Assembly: GCF_020881035.1 (NCBI RefSeq)
Contig: NZ_JAJITC010000006.1
Coordinates: 186,001 to 250,000, forward strand
Length of the DNA stretch: 64,000 bases
DNA from: Paraburkholderia translucens
Lineage (GTDB): Bacteria; Pseudomonadota; Gammaproteobacteria; Burkholderiales; Burkholderiaceae
Direction of reading: 5' to 3'
Part shown: piece by piece, positions 27,251-36,700 of the stretch
Layout: each line of letters opens with the position of its first letter
Numbering within the stretch: the first letter of the stretch is position 1
The notes under the pieces: generated by a model
Databases searched by the model: none
The model's input: only the letters and a program-made list of their open reading frames with translations
Told to the model about the DNA's origin: nothing
Made by a program: the position numbers and the translations under genes

Positions 27251-28144
27251 ATGTCCATCACCGTCAATTTCCCCGCCGAAGTCCGCGACTGGATCGCCTC
27301 CAACCTCACGCGCGGCGTCGCGCCGCAAGCGATCGTCGACGAACTGGTGAGCCGCAACAACAACGCCGCCGAACTGGCGGCGGCGATGGTCGATGCGGTG
27401 TCGTCGGCGTTCCTGCACGGCGCGCCGCTGCCCGGCGACAAACTCGAAGTCGGCGGCACGCCGCTGAGCTATCAGCCCGAGCCGCTGCGCGTTCCCGACG
27501 GTCCGCTGATCCGGCTCGGCGAGCGTGAGGTGCGCGTGCTGTCGCGGCTGCAACGGCCCGCCGGCGTGCATCTGGCCAACTTCCTGAGCGGTGACGAATG
27601 CGAGCAGTTGATCGCGCTCGCGCAGCCGCGGCTCGATCGCTCGACCGTCGTTGATCCGGTGACGGGCCGCAATGTGGTGGCCGGTCATCGCAGCAGTCAC
27701 GGGATGTTTTTCCGTTTGGGCGAGACACCGTTGATCGCGCGCATCGAAGCGCGCATCGCCGAGCTGACCGGCACGCCGATCGAGAACGGCGAAGGCCTGC
27801 AAATGCTGCACTACGAGGAAGGCGCGGAATCGACGCCGCACGTCGACTATCTGATCACCAGCAATGAAGCGAATCGCGAGTCGATTGCGCGGAGTGGTCA
27901 GCGCATGGGCACGCTGTCGATGTATCTGAAAGACGTGGAAGGCGGTGGGGAGACGGTGTTTCCGCAGCTCGGGTGGTCGGTTGCGCCGCAGCGGGGGCAT
28001 GCGCTCTATTTTGAATATGGCAATCGGTATGGGCTGTGCGATCCGAGTTCGCTGCACGCGAGCACGCCGCTGCGCGTGGGGGATAAGTGGGTGGCGACTA
28101 AATGGATTCGGACGCGGCGGTTTGTGGCGCGGAATCCCGGGTGA
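27251..28144 (+). CDS. Prolyl-4-hydroxylase-like 2-oxoglutarate/Fe(II) dioxygenase
   Basis: 297 residues. The C-terminal two thirds are a double-stranded beta-helix dioxygenase domain. Iron ligands are visible as H197 and D199 in STPHVDYL and H269 in SSLHAST, and K279 in RVGDKWVATKWIR is placed to bind 2-oxoglutarate. The pattern HYEEGAESTPHVDY is typical of bacterial P4H alpha-subunit homologues. It would hydroxylate proline or another residue in a protein or peptide, using O2 and 2-oxoglutarate in the cytoplasm; the target is unknown. The first 100 residues form a helical domain seen in proteobacterial members. The last 47 bases overlap the 3' end of the convergent ligase-like gene. Confidence 0.9.
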   Translation: MSITVNFPAEVRDWIASNLTRGVAPQAIVDELVSRNNNAAELAAAMVDAVSSAFLHGAPLPGDKLEVGGTPLSYQPEPLRVPDGPLIRLGEREVRVLSRLQRPAGVHLANFLSGDECEQLIALAQPRLDRSTVVDPVTGRNVVAGHRSSHGMFFRLGETPLIARIEARIAELTGTPIENGEGLQMLHYEEGAESTPHVDYLITSNEANRESIARSGQRMGTLSMYLKDVEGGGETVFPQLGWSVAPQRGHALYFEYGNRYGLCDPSSLHASTPLRVGDKWVATKWIRTRRFVARNPG

Positions 28145-29393
28145 GGGGCGGTGCGAGCAGGATGCCGCACAGAAAAACCAACATATGGCCTTCCGGAAAA
28201 TCGAGCAAAAGCGAATTGGCCAGGCACGCAATTCCAAATGCCGCTACATAGGCAGCCGAGAATGCTCCTTCGAGGGTTCGCAAATTGCAACTTTGCCTCC
28301 ATATTTTCCATAAAAGCACAAGAAAGACGACGAGTCCAACTATGCCCAACTGGTCGGAAATCAAAAAATATTCACTGTGTGGATTCGAGGACTGCATTCC
28401 TTGCGCCCCCTGCTGTCCCGACGCCAGTTTGCGAAACATCGGGCCAACACTTCCCACGCCGGCTCCGAATATAGGGCGTTGCGAAATCAGAAAAAGTGAA
28501 CGCCGGTAGAACTCTAGACGTAATCCTACTGACGTAGGTTCGTCGCGCTTTTCGTAGTCGCGAATTTCATTACCGACCTCGGTTAGACGCGGTATTTTGT
28601 CATGTGCGACATATTCAACCGCCAAGCCAAAGACGACGGCCGCAACACCGAGTAGCAAAATCGCCTTGCCGAATTGGAGACGCTGCCCCCGCAGGATTGC
28701 TTGCCAACACCACAAAACCAACAATGGAGGCAACACCGCCTGGGCCGTCCTCCCTTCTTGCATGACCAAAATCGAGACGAGTGCCAGGACAGTTATCGCC
28801 GCGCTTGATACCCGAACGCCCAAACCAATGTTCAGCTTTTTTCCGAAGTGCCTGCCACACGCCAGAGTAAGAGCCATATACGCAAGCAGCGCAGTGAAGA
28901 GACCCTGCGTTATGTGGTGTTTGAATACCCAGCTTGCTCTAATTGGATCGGGTGCATACAACGGGCCGATCTGCGTCAGGCCAAGCCAATTGCTACAAGA
29001 CAATACCAACACAAGCGTGAGCGAGATGTAGAGTGCAATGATAGCCAATCGACGCCATGCTGCCTCATTGAACAGGATGAGTAAAAACGGGAAGTACAAA
29101 AGCTTTCGGTACTTGGCCAATATCTGTATCGATTCGCCGATCGGGGCGACATCCCACAGCAGGCTCATGCACATGAGCAGGAACAATATTGAAGCAGTGA
29201 CGGCAACAGCGTTATGCCGTATTGCACCGGCCGATACCCAAAAGTGCCGACAGGTAAGCATGATCAGCACCATTGTCGGCGCCAGAATATTCACAGCGGC
29301 GGTCGAAATCGGTATGGCAAAAAGTGTGCAAATCGCGCACCAGCGCGCGAGTGCCCACCGAGTTAGCTTGAAAGGCGGAAACAACGTTGTCAT
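28098..29393 (-). CDS. O-antigen ligase / polymerase family membrane protein
   Basis: 431 residues with about eleven hydrophobic helices. It shows the Wzy_C/WaaL family signature: a large periplasmic loop holding RPIFGAGVGSVG and SSNPHSEYFLISDQLGIVGL, with a basic arginine-rich stretch before it (VGLRLEFYRRSLFLISQRP). Members join lipid-carried glycans to lipid A core or protein, or polymerise repeat units, at the periplasmic face of the inner membrane. Which of these applies cannot be told. It lies apart from the glycan locus at 7-16 kb, which has no Wzy of its own. Its 3' end overlaps the dioxygenase gene by 47 bases. Confidence 0.85.
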   Translation of the reverse strand: MTTLFPPFKLTRWALARWCAICTLFAIPISTAAVNILAPTMVLIMLTCRHFWVSAGAIRHNAVAVTASILFLLMCMSLLWDVAPIGESIQILAKYRKLLYFPFLLILFNEAAWRRLAIIALYISLTLVLVLSCSNWLGLTQIGPLYAPDPIRASWVFKHHITQGLFTALLAYMALTLACGRHFGKKLNIGLGVRVSSAAITVLALVSILVMQEGRTAQAVLPPLLVLWCWQAILRGQRLQFGKAILLLGVAAVVFGLAVEYVAHDKIPRLTEVGNEIRDYEKRDEPTSVGLRLEFYRRSLFLISQRPIFGAGVGSVGPMFRKLASGQQGAQGMQSSNPHSEYFLISDQLGIVGLVVFLVLLWKIWRQSCNLRTLEGAFSAAYVAAFGIACLANSLLLDFPEGHMLVFLCGILLAPPLTRDSAPQTAASESI

Positions 29394-29506
29394 TGCTTAG
29401 AGGTCAGTTCGAGAAAGCTGCGCTATACATTTGAATACGTTCCAGGAGACGAGAACGGAGCCGAATTTCAGGAGTGCCGCGTGAACGTCGACTTGCCGAT
29501 CGAGCT

Positions 29507-29824
29507 TCAGAAGGCCAAAGGGCGCTTTTCTTCCTCGCGCAACAATTTCTTCGCCAGAAAGTCCAGTCGCCTTGGAAACAACTGGATAAACAGCTTTTCG
29601 AGTCGCGATAGCTCTTCCCACATCTGATACCTCCTCGATGTGCCATATGGACGGTTCACAGTCAATTCCAGCACATACACTCCATCCGGATCTTCATATA
29701 GAGTGTATTCGCCTTTAACTTTTTTAAGCACTGCGAACCCAAAAGGACAAAAATTTCCGTCTTCTGGCAACTCCTCACTATCGCCGGATGAATTTGCCTG
29801 CGCACTGTCAACTTTGATCACCAT
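29507..29824 (-). CDS. Small protein of unknown function at the end of the CDI locus
   Basis: 105 residues from an ATG with AGGG eight bases upstream. It has no signal peptide or membrane helix. The N-terminal third is acidic and the C-terminal third is basic and helical (LSRLEKLFIQLFPRRLDFL). It is AT-richer than the flanks. It lies 175 bases downstream of cdiB on the same strand, a place where accessory or extra immunity genes are sometimes found. I recognise no family and assign no function. Confidence 0.6.
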   Translation of the reverse strand: MVIKVDSAQANSSGDSEELPEDGNFCPFGFAVLKKVKGEYTLYEDPDGVYVLELTVNRPYGTSRRYQMWEELSRLEKLFIQLFPRRLDFLAKKLLREEEKRPLAF

Positions 29825-29999
29825 AGCCTACCCTTCATATCTTCACGCCCTCTCGTCTGCTGCTCTTTCCGAGTAGAATTACCATGTTTTTTCGCGCGCC
29901 AGTTTCCATAGCGTTTTTAACGCGATTAGCCAAGCGCAAACGGGGCATTCAAGGCAAGCTAGTGCGTAAAATCAGGAAACGGAAGATTCGCTGTCTCAT

Positions 30000-31745
30000 T
30001 TAAAACTGTGCCGATACCTGAAAGCCGAGCGTCACACTCGAAGCGGGGAAACTAGACGGCGCATAGATCGGTGTGCCGATAAACGCGTCGTAGCTGTATG
30101 TACCGAGGCGGCTCGGCGCGCCGCCACGCAAACCAAGCACCGCACCCGCGAGCTGAGTGCCCGCCAACTGCGCTGCGGATGGCCCCCAGACGCGACCATA
30201 GTCGAGACCAGCGTAGACCGACTGGCCGGTCCCGCCGAGCGCGCTGTGCAGTTCGTTGCGCCAGTAGAATCCCTTTTCGGCCGCGAGCATCGTCTGGCCG
30301 CTGAAGCCTCGCACGGTGTAGCGACTGCCGATCGTCAGATCGTCGATATAGTTCAGTTCATCGTTCGTGAACTGGCCGTGTACGGTTCCGACGTAACGCA
30401 GAGATTGGCCTGCGATTCTGAACGGCACCGAAAGGTTCGCGTCGAGCGTCGCCAAGTGGAAGTAGTAGGTCGGTCCACCGGACGTATCGGACATTGCCCC
30501 GAACGCGCCGATACTCTGCCGATATGCGAGCGTGCCGTCGAACTGCGCCGCGCCGAAGTAGTGCCGGTTGGTCAGGCCTGCTTCGATGAAAGTGTTATTC
30601 CGGTGCTGCTGCGGAATTTCGGTGTCCTCGATGAAGCTCGCGCCGTAGCGCTTGAAAAGCTGGAACTCGACGCCCGTTACGTCGTTCTGGCTGCGGTGAA
30701 TCACCCGCTCCAGTTTCAGTCCCGCCGTCTGCGCATTGCCGCTCGCCACGAAGAACTGGTTCACCGCCGCGATCTGCTGGTAGTAGGTGTTCGTATAGCC
30801 ATACAACGTGCCTGTCCAAAAGCCCCACGGCACCGAATACGAGGCGTTCCAGCCGTGCGTGCCCAAGTCGTGATTGCCGAATTGCAAATCCTGGTTGAAC
30901 CCTGCTGAGAGAATGTCATTCAGGCCGAGGGGGTTATACAGGCCGAGCGACACGTTGCCAATGTAGCGGCCCGTTTCATTCGTACCTGAGTTGTCTGCCG
31001 AGACCACGAGCGACCAGGGCTTCGAACGCTTGACGTCAATCACCACATCACTTTCGCCGGGAGAGTCGCCGGGAACGATCTGCATGGTCGCGTCCTGCTT
31101 GGGCACGCGCTTCATCTGTTCCAGTCCCTGCTCCAGATCGCGAAGCTGGAGCACGTCGTCGTCGCGCGCGGGGAAGGCGGTTTTCCAGGTGCCGCGCGTA
31201 TCGTCGTCGGCGAACTTCAGATTGCGGATAGTGCCCGGTACGAGAGCGAATTTGAGCGTGCCTTTCGACAGGTCCTGTGCAGGCAACAGAACACGCGTCG
31301 TAATGTAGCCACGGCTCAGGATGACACCTTGCAGTCCCTTCGTCAGTATATCGAGCCCTTGATTGCCGACGCATTGCCCTTCGTAGTGACCCAGCCACTC
31401 ATGCAGGAACGCGAACGGGTCCAGCGGGAGCGTCGACGCGCCCCTTGCGCGGACGACCTTGGGTAGCGTATTCGGCACCGCGACGGCGAACGAATCGATG
31501 CGGAAACACGGCGTTTCGACGGGCAGGATGGGCCATTCGCCCGCGACAGGTGCGACCGAACGGACCACGGGCGCCGCGACGGTCGCCGCGCGCTGCTGCG
31601 CGTCGCGTTGCTCCTGGAGCAGGCGATTTTGCTCAGCGTTTGCGCGACCCGCAGCAGCTTCATCGGCGGGGGTGATGGTCTGTGCGTTAGACGCGAGAGT
31701 GACCAAGGCTGTGAGCAGGGCCGCCAGCCTCTTTCTGCTTTTCAT
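30000..31745 (-). CDS. cdiB: CdiB/FhaC/ShlB-type two-partner secretion transporter
   Basis: 581 residues, typical TpsB length. A signal peptide (1-21, ending ASNAQ) is followed by a coiled, glutamine-rich linker. The POTRA region (about 75-240) includes a C80/C125 pair as in ShlB-type members. A 16-strand beta-barrel follows. The conserved loop-6 motif is YTVRGF (VRGF at 478-481), and the chain ends in phenylalanine (VSAQF), as outer-membrane barrels do. It exports the large CdiA encoded upstream across the outer membrane. Placing cdiB after cdiA and the immunity genes is the Burkholderia (bcpAIOB) order rather than the E. coli cdiBAI order. Confidence 0.93.
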   Translation of the reverse strand: MKSRKRLAALLTALVTLASNAQTITPADEAAAGRANAEQNRLLQEQRDAQQRAATVAAPVVRSVAPVAGEWPILPVETPCFRIDSFAVAVPNTLPKVVRARGASTLPLDPFAFLHEWLGHYEGQCVGNQGLDILTKGLQGVILSRGYITTRVLLPAQDLSKGTLKFALVPGTIRNLKFADDDTRGTWKTAFPARDDDVLQLRDLEQGLEQMKRVPKQDATMQIVPGDSPGESDVVIDVKRSKPWSLVVSADNSGTNETGRYIGNVSLGLYNPLGLNDILSAGFNQDLQFGNHDLGTHGWNASYSVPWGFWTGTLYGYTNTYYQQIAAVNQFFVASGNAQTAGLKLERVIHRSQNDVTGVEFQLFKRYGASFIEDTEIPQQHRNNTFIEAGLTNRHYFGAAQFDGTLAYRQSIGAFGAMSDTSGGPTYYFHLATLDANLSVPFRIAGQSLRYVGTVHGQFTNDELNYIDDLTIGSRYTVRGFSGQTMLAAEKGFYWRNELHSALGGTGQSVYAGLDYGRVWGPSAAQLAGTQLAGAVLGLRGGAPSRLGTYSYDAFIGTPIYAPSSFPASSVTLGFQVSAQF

Positions 31746-31803
31746 GTGGATGCGTTAGTAGGTAAGCTCGCCGCTTTCAGCCGATAGCCTGGATGTTCGT
31801 CAT

Positions 31804-32229
31804 TCAGGGCTTAAATTTGAATTGCAAATTCTTGACTATCGCCACATTTCCCCAATTAAAGGAACAGGAGCGGCCAACTTCGATACCAACTTTATTTCCA
31901 TCAACTTCCTCATTCTCCGAAATAGGCAAACAACCACCCGAAATAGTCACAGTGGGAGTACCCTGCCTGGAAAGCGGAAATTCGATTGCTGCATCCTCAG
32001 GAATCCGATGAATCAAGGTAACGCTCTCAACGTAGTCATCCGGCAACGAGAAAATGAATGATCCATCGACCAACAGTATGTAGTAGGTATGTTGAAACGG
32101 TTTGTCGACAACGCATATTTTGCTTGTATGGGACTCAATCGTCTGTGACTGACAATTTGGCTCATCGGCATGCGATGCATTGACAAGGGAAAAGCCAAAA
32201 AATAAACCAGTTAATATCCTTTGATTCAT
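31804..32229 (-). CDS. Small secreted protein in the CDI locus
   Basis: 141 residues. Residues 1-21 form a signal peptide (ILTGLFFGFSLVNASHA before DEPNC) without a lipobox. Four cysteines in the mature protein suggest disulphides and a periplasmic or outer location. The gene is AT-rich compared with its surroundings. It sits immediately upstream of cdiB, the position held by bcpO in Burkholderia loci, but bcpO products are usually described as small lipoproteins, so this may be something else. The function is unknown; a role in immunity or in CdiA export are both possible. Confidence 0.65.
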   Translation of the reverse strand: MNQRILTGLFFGFSLVNASHADEPNCQSQTIESHTSKICVVDKPFQHTYYILLVDGSFIFSLPDDYVESVTLIHRIPEDAAIEFPLSRQGTPTVTISGGCLPISENEEVDGNKVGIEVGRSCSFNWGNVAIVKNLQFKFKP

Positions 32230-32273
32230 GGCGCGACCAACTCCATCAAGTGGCCCTTACGGACGGCATTTCG

Positions 32274-32531
32274 TTATTTTTCTTCCTCATCCACCTTCGT
32301 TTCATAGCTCTTGCGCGCCTTCTCGTAGCTGTTGTCGAAAGGCTTCAAATGAAGCATATTTGCGCGCTCCGCATAGGTACCTGTCGCCAAAACAATCATT
32401 CCGACAACAACGCCAACAAACTCTTCTATTCCAGACAAAAGGAAGTACGAGGCTGCCGCTAACGCTATACCCATTGCCCATAACAGAATACGAAACCAAG
32501 GCGCGAAGTTTCCGTTATTAATAATCTTCAT
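32274..32531 (-). CDS. Small two-helix membrane protein, candidate immunity protein for the displaced CdiA-CT
   Basis: 85 residues. Two hydrophobic segments (FRILLWAMGIALAAASYFLL and VGVVVGMIVLATG) flank a short acidic turn; the C-terminus is charged and helical. Its ATG overlaps the stop of the displaced toxin module by four bases (ATGA), the coupling expected of a toxin/immunity pair. CDI immunity proteins vary completely in sequence, so position and coupling are the evidence. A membrane immunity protein would suit a toxin that acts on the inner membrane. That is inference. Confidence 0.6.
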   Translation of the reverse strand: MKIINNGNFAPWFRILLWAMGIALAAASYFLLSGIEEFVGVVVGMIVLATGTYAERANMLHLKPFDNSYEKARKSYETKVDEEEK

Positions 32532-33577
32532 TTTTTGTTTTGCACCGCATTATTAAGTTGGCTGCTGACGTCGTTAAACGTAGTTGTGTTCTTGATCCAG
32601 CTACCAGATTCAGTAATTACCGTGCCAGCGAGAGGATATTTGTTCGCGACACCTCCCAGTGTCAGATCGACAATCCCTCCCGCCACGTACGAACCAGGAT
32701 TGGGGCGTGCCGTCTGTACCACGAAATCTGCTACCCAGCCCGTGACGGTCGATCCAAACGCAACTCCTTCAAAAACTGGTGCGTACGGTGTTGGCAGTGC
32801 TGCTGCTGTCGCAGCGGCAGCGCCAATACGCCCGGCATTGGTTGAAATCATTGAAGCCGCATCTGCCGTCGTATTCCTCACGAAGTTTGCGTCCGATTGA
32901 TCGAAACGGGTAAATGGTCCGGTCACGTTGAGCGAGTTGCCACTGCCATTCGACGGATACGAAAATTCGCTAGGCACCTGCCCCGCCGAAACACTGTTGT
33001 AGTTCGCCAGAATGTGGCTCTGCAATGCGGAGTCGGAATGCGCCGTGATCTGAGTCAGGATCGGTTGACCGTTTGCCGTCGTTCCGGCAGACATCCACTG
33101 CGCGCCGGAGTCGGTCGGCATCTGGCCCAACAGCGTAGCAGGTGCCCCCGATACAGTTGTTCCGTTGGTGCTCATATCCATCTGACGCAATTGGTCCTCG
33201 ATCTGCGCTACGGTGTATTTTCCGCCGCTTGCATCGGCCAGTTGCTGCGCGAGGGACTTCTCCTTGGTATCCAGTTGGCGATTGTAGAGGTCAACGCTTG
33301 TTCCGGTTGCTGCGCCCGCCGTGCCGCCAACCAGCGAACCACCCGCAGCCGCAGCCACGTTCGCGGCAAGGTTGCCCAAAAGGGTCGAGCCCGTCTCCGA
33401 TGCGACGCCTTTTGAAAGGCTTTCCAGTTGGTCCGCCATCTTCGACGCAAGACCCGCTCCCGCCGCGCCTCCGACTGCCGTGAAGACACTACCTCCGCCC
33501 AGCCCGCCGATCAACGCGCCGCCTGCCGCCTGCAATATCGCACGGCTGTTTCCGCCTTCATCCCAACAGCTTCTCAA
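32528..33577 (-). CDS. Displaced (orphan) CdiA C-terminal module
   Basis: 349 codons. The first about 95 residues after W5 align without gaps to the pre-toxin region of the adjacent full-length CdiA, about three quarters identical by eye (ALIGGLGGGSVFTAVGG, ASETGS, LVGGTAGAAT). They end in SVDLYN (94-99), a variant of the NVELYN junction of that CdiA. The following 250 residues are unrelated to the CdiA tail and hydrophobic towards the end. There is no signal peptide, and the only start is a weak TTG at 33577, inside the preceding small ORF. This is the form of an orphan cdiA-CT acquired by recombination: it may be silent, or expressed inside the cell. The toxin activity is not recognised. 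Confidence 0.8.
   Translation of the reverse strand: MRSCWDEGGNSRAILQAAGGALIGGLGGGSVFTAVGGAAGAGLASKMADQLESLSKGVASETGSTLLGNLAANVAAAAGGSLVGGTAGAATGTSVDLYNRQLDTKEKSLAQQLADASGGKYTVAQIEDQLRQMDMSTNGTTVSGAPATLLGQMPTDSGAQWMSAGTTANGQPILTQITAHSDSALQSHILANYNSVSAGQVPSEFSYPSNGSGNSLNVTGPFTRFDQSDANFVRNTTADAASMISTNAGRIGAAAATAAALPTPYAPVFEGVAFGSTVTGWVADFVVQTARPNPGSYVAGGIVDLTLGGVANKYPLAGTVITESGSWIKNTTTFNDVSSQLNNAVQNKK
33281..33565 (-). repeat. Pre-toxin repeat, copy 2 (in displaced module)
   Basis: 285 bases encoding 95 residues from a tryptophan to SVDLYN. It is a direct, ungapped, diverged duplicate of 34217-34501 in cdiA. Homology of this kind would let the downstream toxin module recombine onto cdiA. Confidence 0.85.
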
Positions 33578-33692
33578 CCATCGCGCTTCCTATAACTGCC
33601 GCGATCACCGCGATAAATACCCAGTAAAAAGTCTTTTGCTTTTTGCTCATGCGTGCCCACTGTTCGGGCGTTGGCCCTCCGCCAGTTGCCAT
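33558..33692 (-). CDS. 44-residue membrane protein right after cdiA, candidate CdiI
   Basis: I found this frame by direct reading. It begins at an ATG at 33692, 11 bases after the cdiA stop, with AGGAG seven bases upstream (the site overlaps the end of cdiA). It encodes 44 residues: a polar head (MATGGGPTPEQWARMSKKQK), then one hydrophobic helix (FYWVFIAVIAAVIGSAMV) and a short tail. In Burkholderia-type loci the immunity gene lies exactly here. It is shorter than most immunity proteins (about 80-150 residues) but resembles the small immunity proteins that protect against pore-forming toxins. Its 3' end overlaps the start of the displaced toxin module by 20 bases. Confidence 0.6.
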   Translation of the reverse strand: MATGGGPTPEQWARMSKKQKTFYWVFIAVIAAVIGSAMVEKLLG

Positions 33693-33703
33693 ATCAATCT
33701 CCT

Positions 33704-36700
33704 CTAGTTAGCGCCCACGGGGGAGGAATGACCCCAAGGCATTACCCCAATGGTTTTTCCACCAGGTGACCCAAACCCAATTTCAACGGCCGTACTACCG
33801 CCATACGCATGGGTAATCGCGCCGAACGCATTGACACCAAAGGGTGTTGGTACCGAAACAAAGTATTGGCTACCATCACCATTCAGAAATGAATTGGTGG
33901 CACCTGCATCTTGCGCGCCAAATATCCATCCCAGCGTTGCGGTGCCGCTTGGCATCCACGAAACGGCCGATGGATTAGTCATTGATACTCCACCACCAAC
34001 ATACCGCTGGCCGTCATACAGGTTCACCGCAACCGTTCCATTGGCCGATAGTACGCCTCCGTTGGCGGTCGCGTAATTAGGCTGGAGACTACCCGCGGCA
34101 GCATCTGCATTTGCTCCCTGAGCCTGAATCGCTGCATTCAGCGTTGCATCACTGCACTGCGCGCCCGCCCCGCAAACCTGCGATACCAGGTCCTTCTTTT
34201 TCTGATGAAGCATCTGGTTGTAAAGCTCGACGTTCGACGCAGTGGCCGCACCTGCCGTCCCGCCTACGAGTGCGCCCCCGACGCCCGCCGCTACATTCGC
34301 GGCAAGACTACCCAGCAGTTCCGAGCCCGTCTCCGATGCGACATTCTTGGAGAGGCCCTCAAGCTGGCCCGCGAGCTTCGAAGACAAGCCCGCACCAAGG
34401 CCACCACCTACCGCAGTAAAGACACTCCCACCGCCAAGACCGCCAATCAGCGCACCGCCCGCGAAGTGCAGCAGCGCGCGGTTGTCGCCACCTTCGGCCC
34501 ACGCTGCTTCTCCGGCTGCGTCACCGGCTTTCTGCGCCGCTTCCAGCTTCGATTCAGCGTACGCGCCAATGCCTTGCGCGACCACCTGCCCCGCCGCCTG
34601 CGCCGCTTGCATCGTGTCCGCCTGTTGGTTGAGCAGCGCGTTCACGTCCGGTGTCTGCGCGACCGTTCCATTGGTATTCGTCGTATCGCGGCTCAGGCCC
34701 GAGACGTCCTGCGTCTGTGCGGCCTGATTGGTGACATTGATCGAGCCCGCGCTGACCGCGCTGCGCGTGGTCGCGCTCTGGTCGCCGCTCTCGTTCTGCG
34801 AAATCATCGGTGATACGCCGCCCGTACCACTCACCGAACCAGGGCCTAGCGCCTTGCCGGTGTTACCCACGCCAACACCTGCACCGATCCCGTTGCTCGA
34901 CGCGCTGTAATGCGACTGGTTCTGGATATCGCTGTAGGTCAGCGTCCCGGTCGTCAGGCTGTTCTGCGACGCATCGGCGGTACTCGAAATCACCGCGCCC
35001 GTAAGGTTCGTATTGCCTTTGACGTTGACATCGAAGCCGCCGCTGCCCGCATTGATGCCCGCCTGCTCGTTGACCTGAGCATAGTTGCCATCGGCGTGGC
35101 CGTTCTGCGCGCTGAAGCTCGCGCTGCCACCGCCCTGGCTGATGCTGAACCCGCCACCCGCGCTGCTCTGATGCGCGGTGCTGACGGTCGTATCCTGGAC
35201 GCTCTCGATATTCAGGTTGCCGCCAACTTGCGCGGTTACTTGGTTACCGCTGACCTGCGAGCCGATGATATTGGTGTCGCCACCGGAAACGACGGTAACG
35301 CTAGTCGCGCCGGTCACGTGCGAGGCATTCTGGATTGCCGCGTCACTGTTCGCGTCGCCGTGCGCGTTTGACATCGAGGCAGAAACGCCGAAACCCTGCG
35401 TGCCATAGGACACACCCACGCTCGCGCTACTCGACTTGTTCGTGCTGCTGGTCGTGTCCGTGTTCGTCGTATTGACGATGTTGACCTGATTCTTCGCGGC
35501 CAGCATGACATCGTTCGCGCTCACGTTCGAACCCGCGATGGTGAGGTTACCGCTGCCGGGCGTGCCGTCACCCGTCGCCACGAAAGCAGCGGTGCCGCCA
35601 GCCTGAACGTTCGACCCCTTCTGCGTCGTCTGATCCTCGGTGAACGTGTTCTTGCTCTGGCTGGAACCGAAGCTCAACTGAACGCCAATGCTCGGCGCGT
35701 TCGGCCCGGTTGCACCGCCCATCAGATCCGCTGCCCCCATACCCGCCATCGCGGCATTGCCGCCTGCTGCAATCGCATGCAGCGCCTCGGCGCGCCCGTT
35801 GCTGTTGCCGCTCGCGAGCGCCTGGCCCTGCTGGTACGCGCCATTGATCGCATCGCCCACACTCCCCGACAGGCCGAGCGTGAAACCGCTCTGCTTCACC
35901 TCCTGGGTTTCGTCGCGGTGCGAGGTGTTGGTGGCCGCATCGATGATCACATCGGCCGCCGTCCCTGTGACATTTTGGGCTGCCACGAGATCGCTGCCCG
36001 TCACGTGCAGGGCGTTACCCGCCTGAATCGAGAGGTTGCCATTCGTGCTGCCCACAAGGCTGCCATTGTTCGTCACGCTGCTGTCGTGCGTCGTCTCCTT
36101 CGTGTCGCGCGTGCCGTAGTTCAGGCTCACGCCACCACCGCTCATTGCGCCGAAGCCTGATGTCTTTTCCTCGTAAAACGAACTGCTCTGGCTCGTATCC
36201 TGCGTTGTGGTGATGTTCACGTCATGCACGGCGCTCAGTGATACATCGTTCGTCCCGACGATCGTGCTGCCTGCGACGTTGATATCCTTGCCGCTCGAGA
36301 TCGACACGCCGTCCGCGGAAATCAGGCTGCCCTGGTTCAGGGTTGTCGTCGTATCCCTCGAACTCGATACCTCCTTGCCGCTCATCATGTTGCTATGGCT
36401 GCCGGTCTGCGTCGAGTTATCGACATAGGTCGCCGTGGCCGCGCCGATGTTGACGTCGTTCGCTGCCGCCAGCGTCGCCGTCCCCTGATCGAGGTTGATC
36501 GTGCTGCCAATGACGTTGATATCGTTGCCCGATGCGACGGTCAGCGAATTGCCGGAATTGAGCGTCGTCGCGGTCAGCGCATCCGATGACAGGTGCTGCG
36601 AGTCCGAATAGCTGCCGTGACTGTCGCTGCCCGAGCTGTTGCTATCGACGGTCGAGGTGGACTTCGCTGCCTGGAGCGTGACGTCTCCCTTTGCCGCTAT

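Noticed and set aside
29397-29621. A 74-codon minus-strand frame overlapping the 105-residue gene.
   Set aside because: It lies in another frame of a better supported gene with its own ribosome-binding site.
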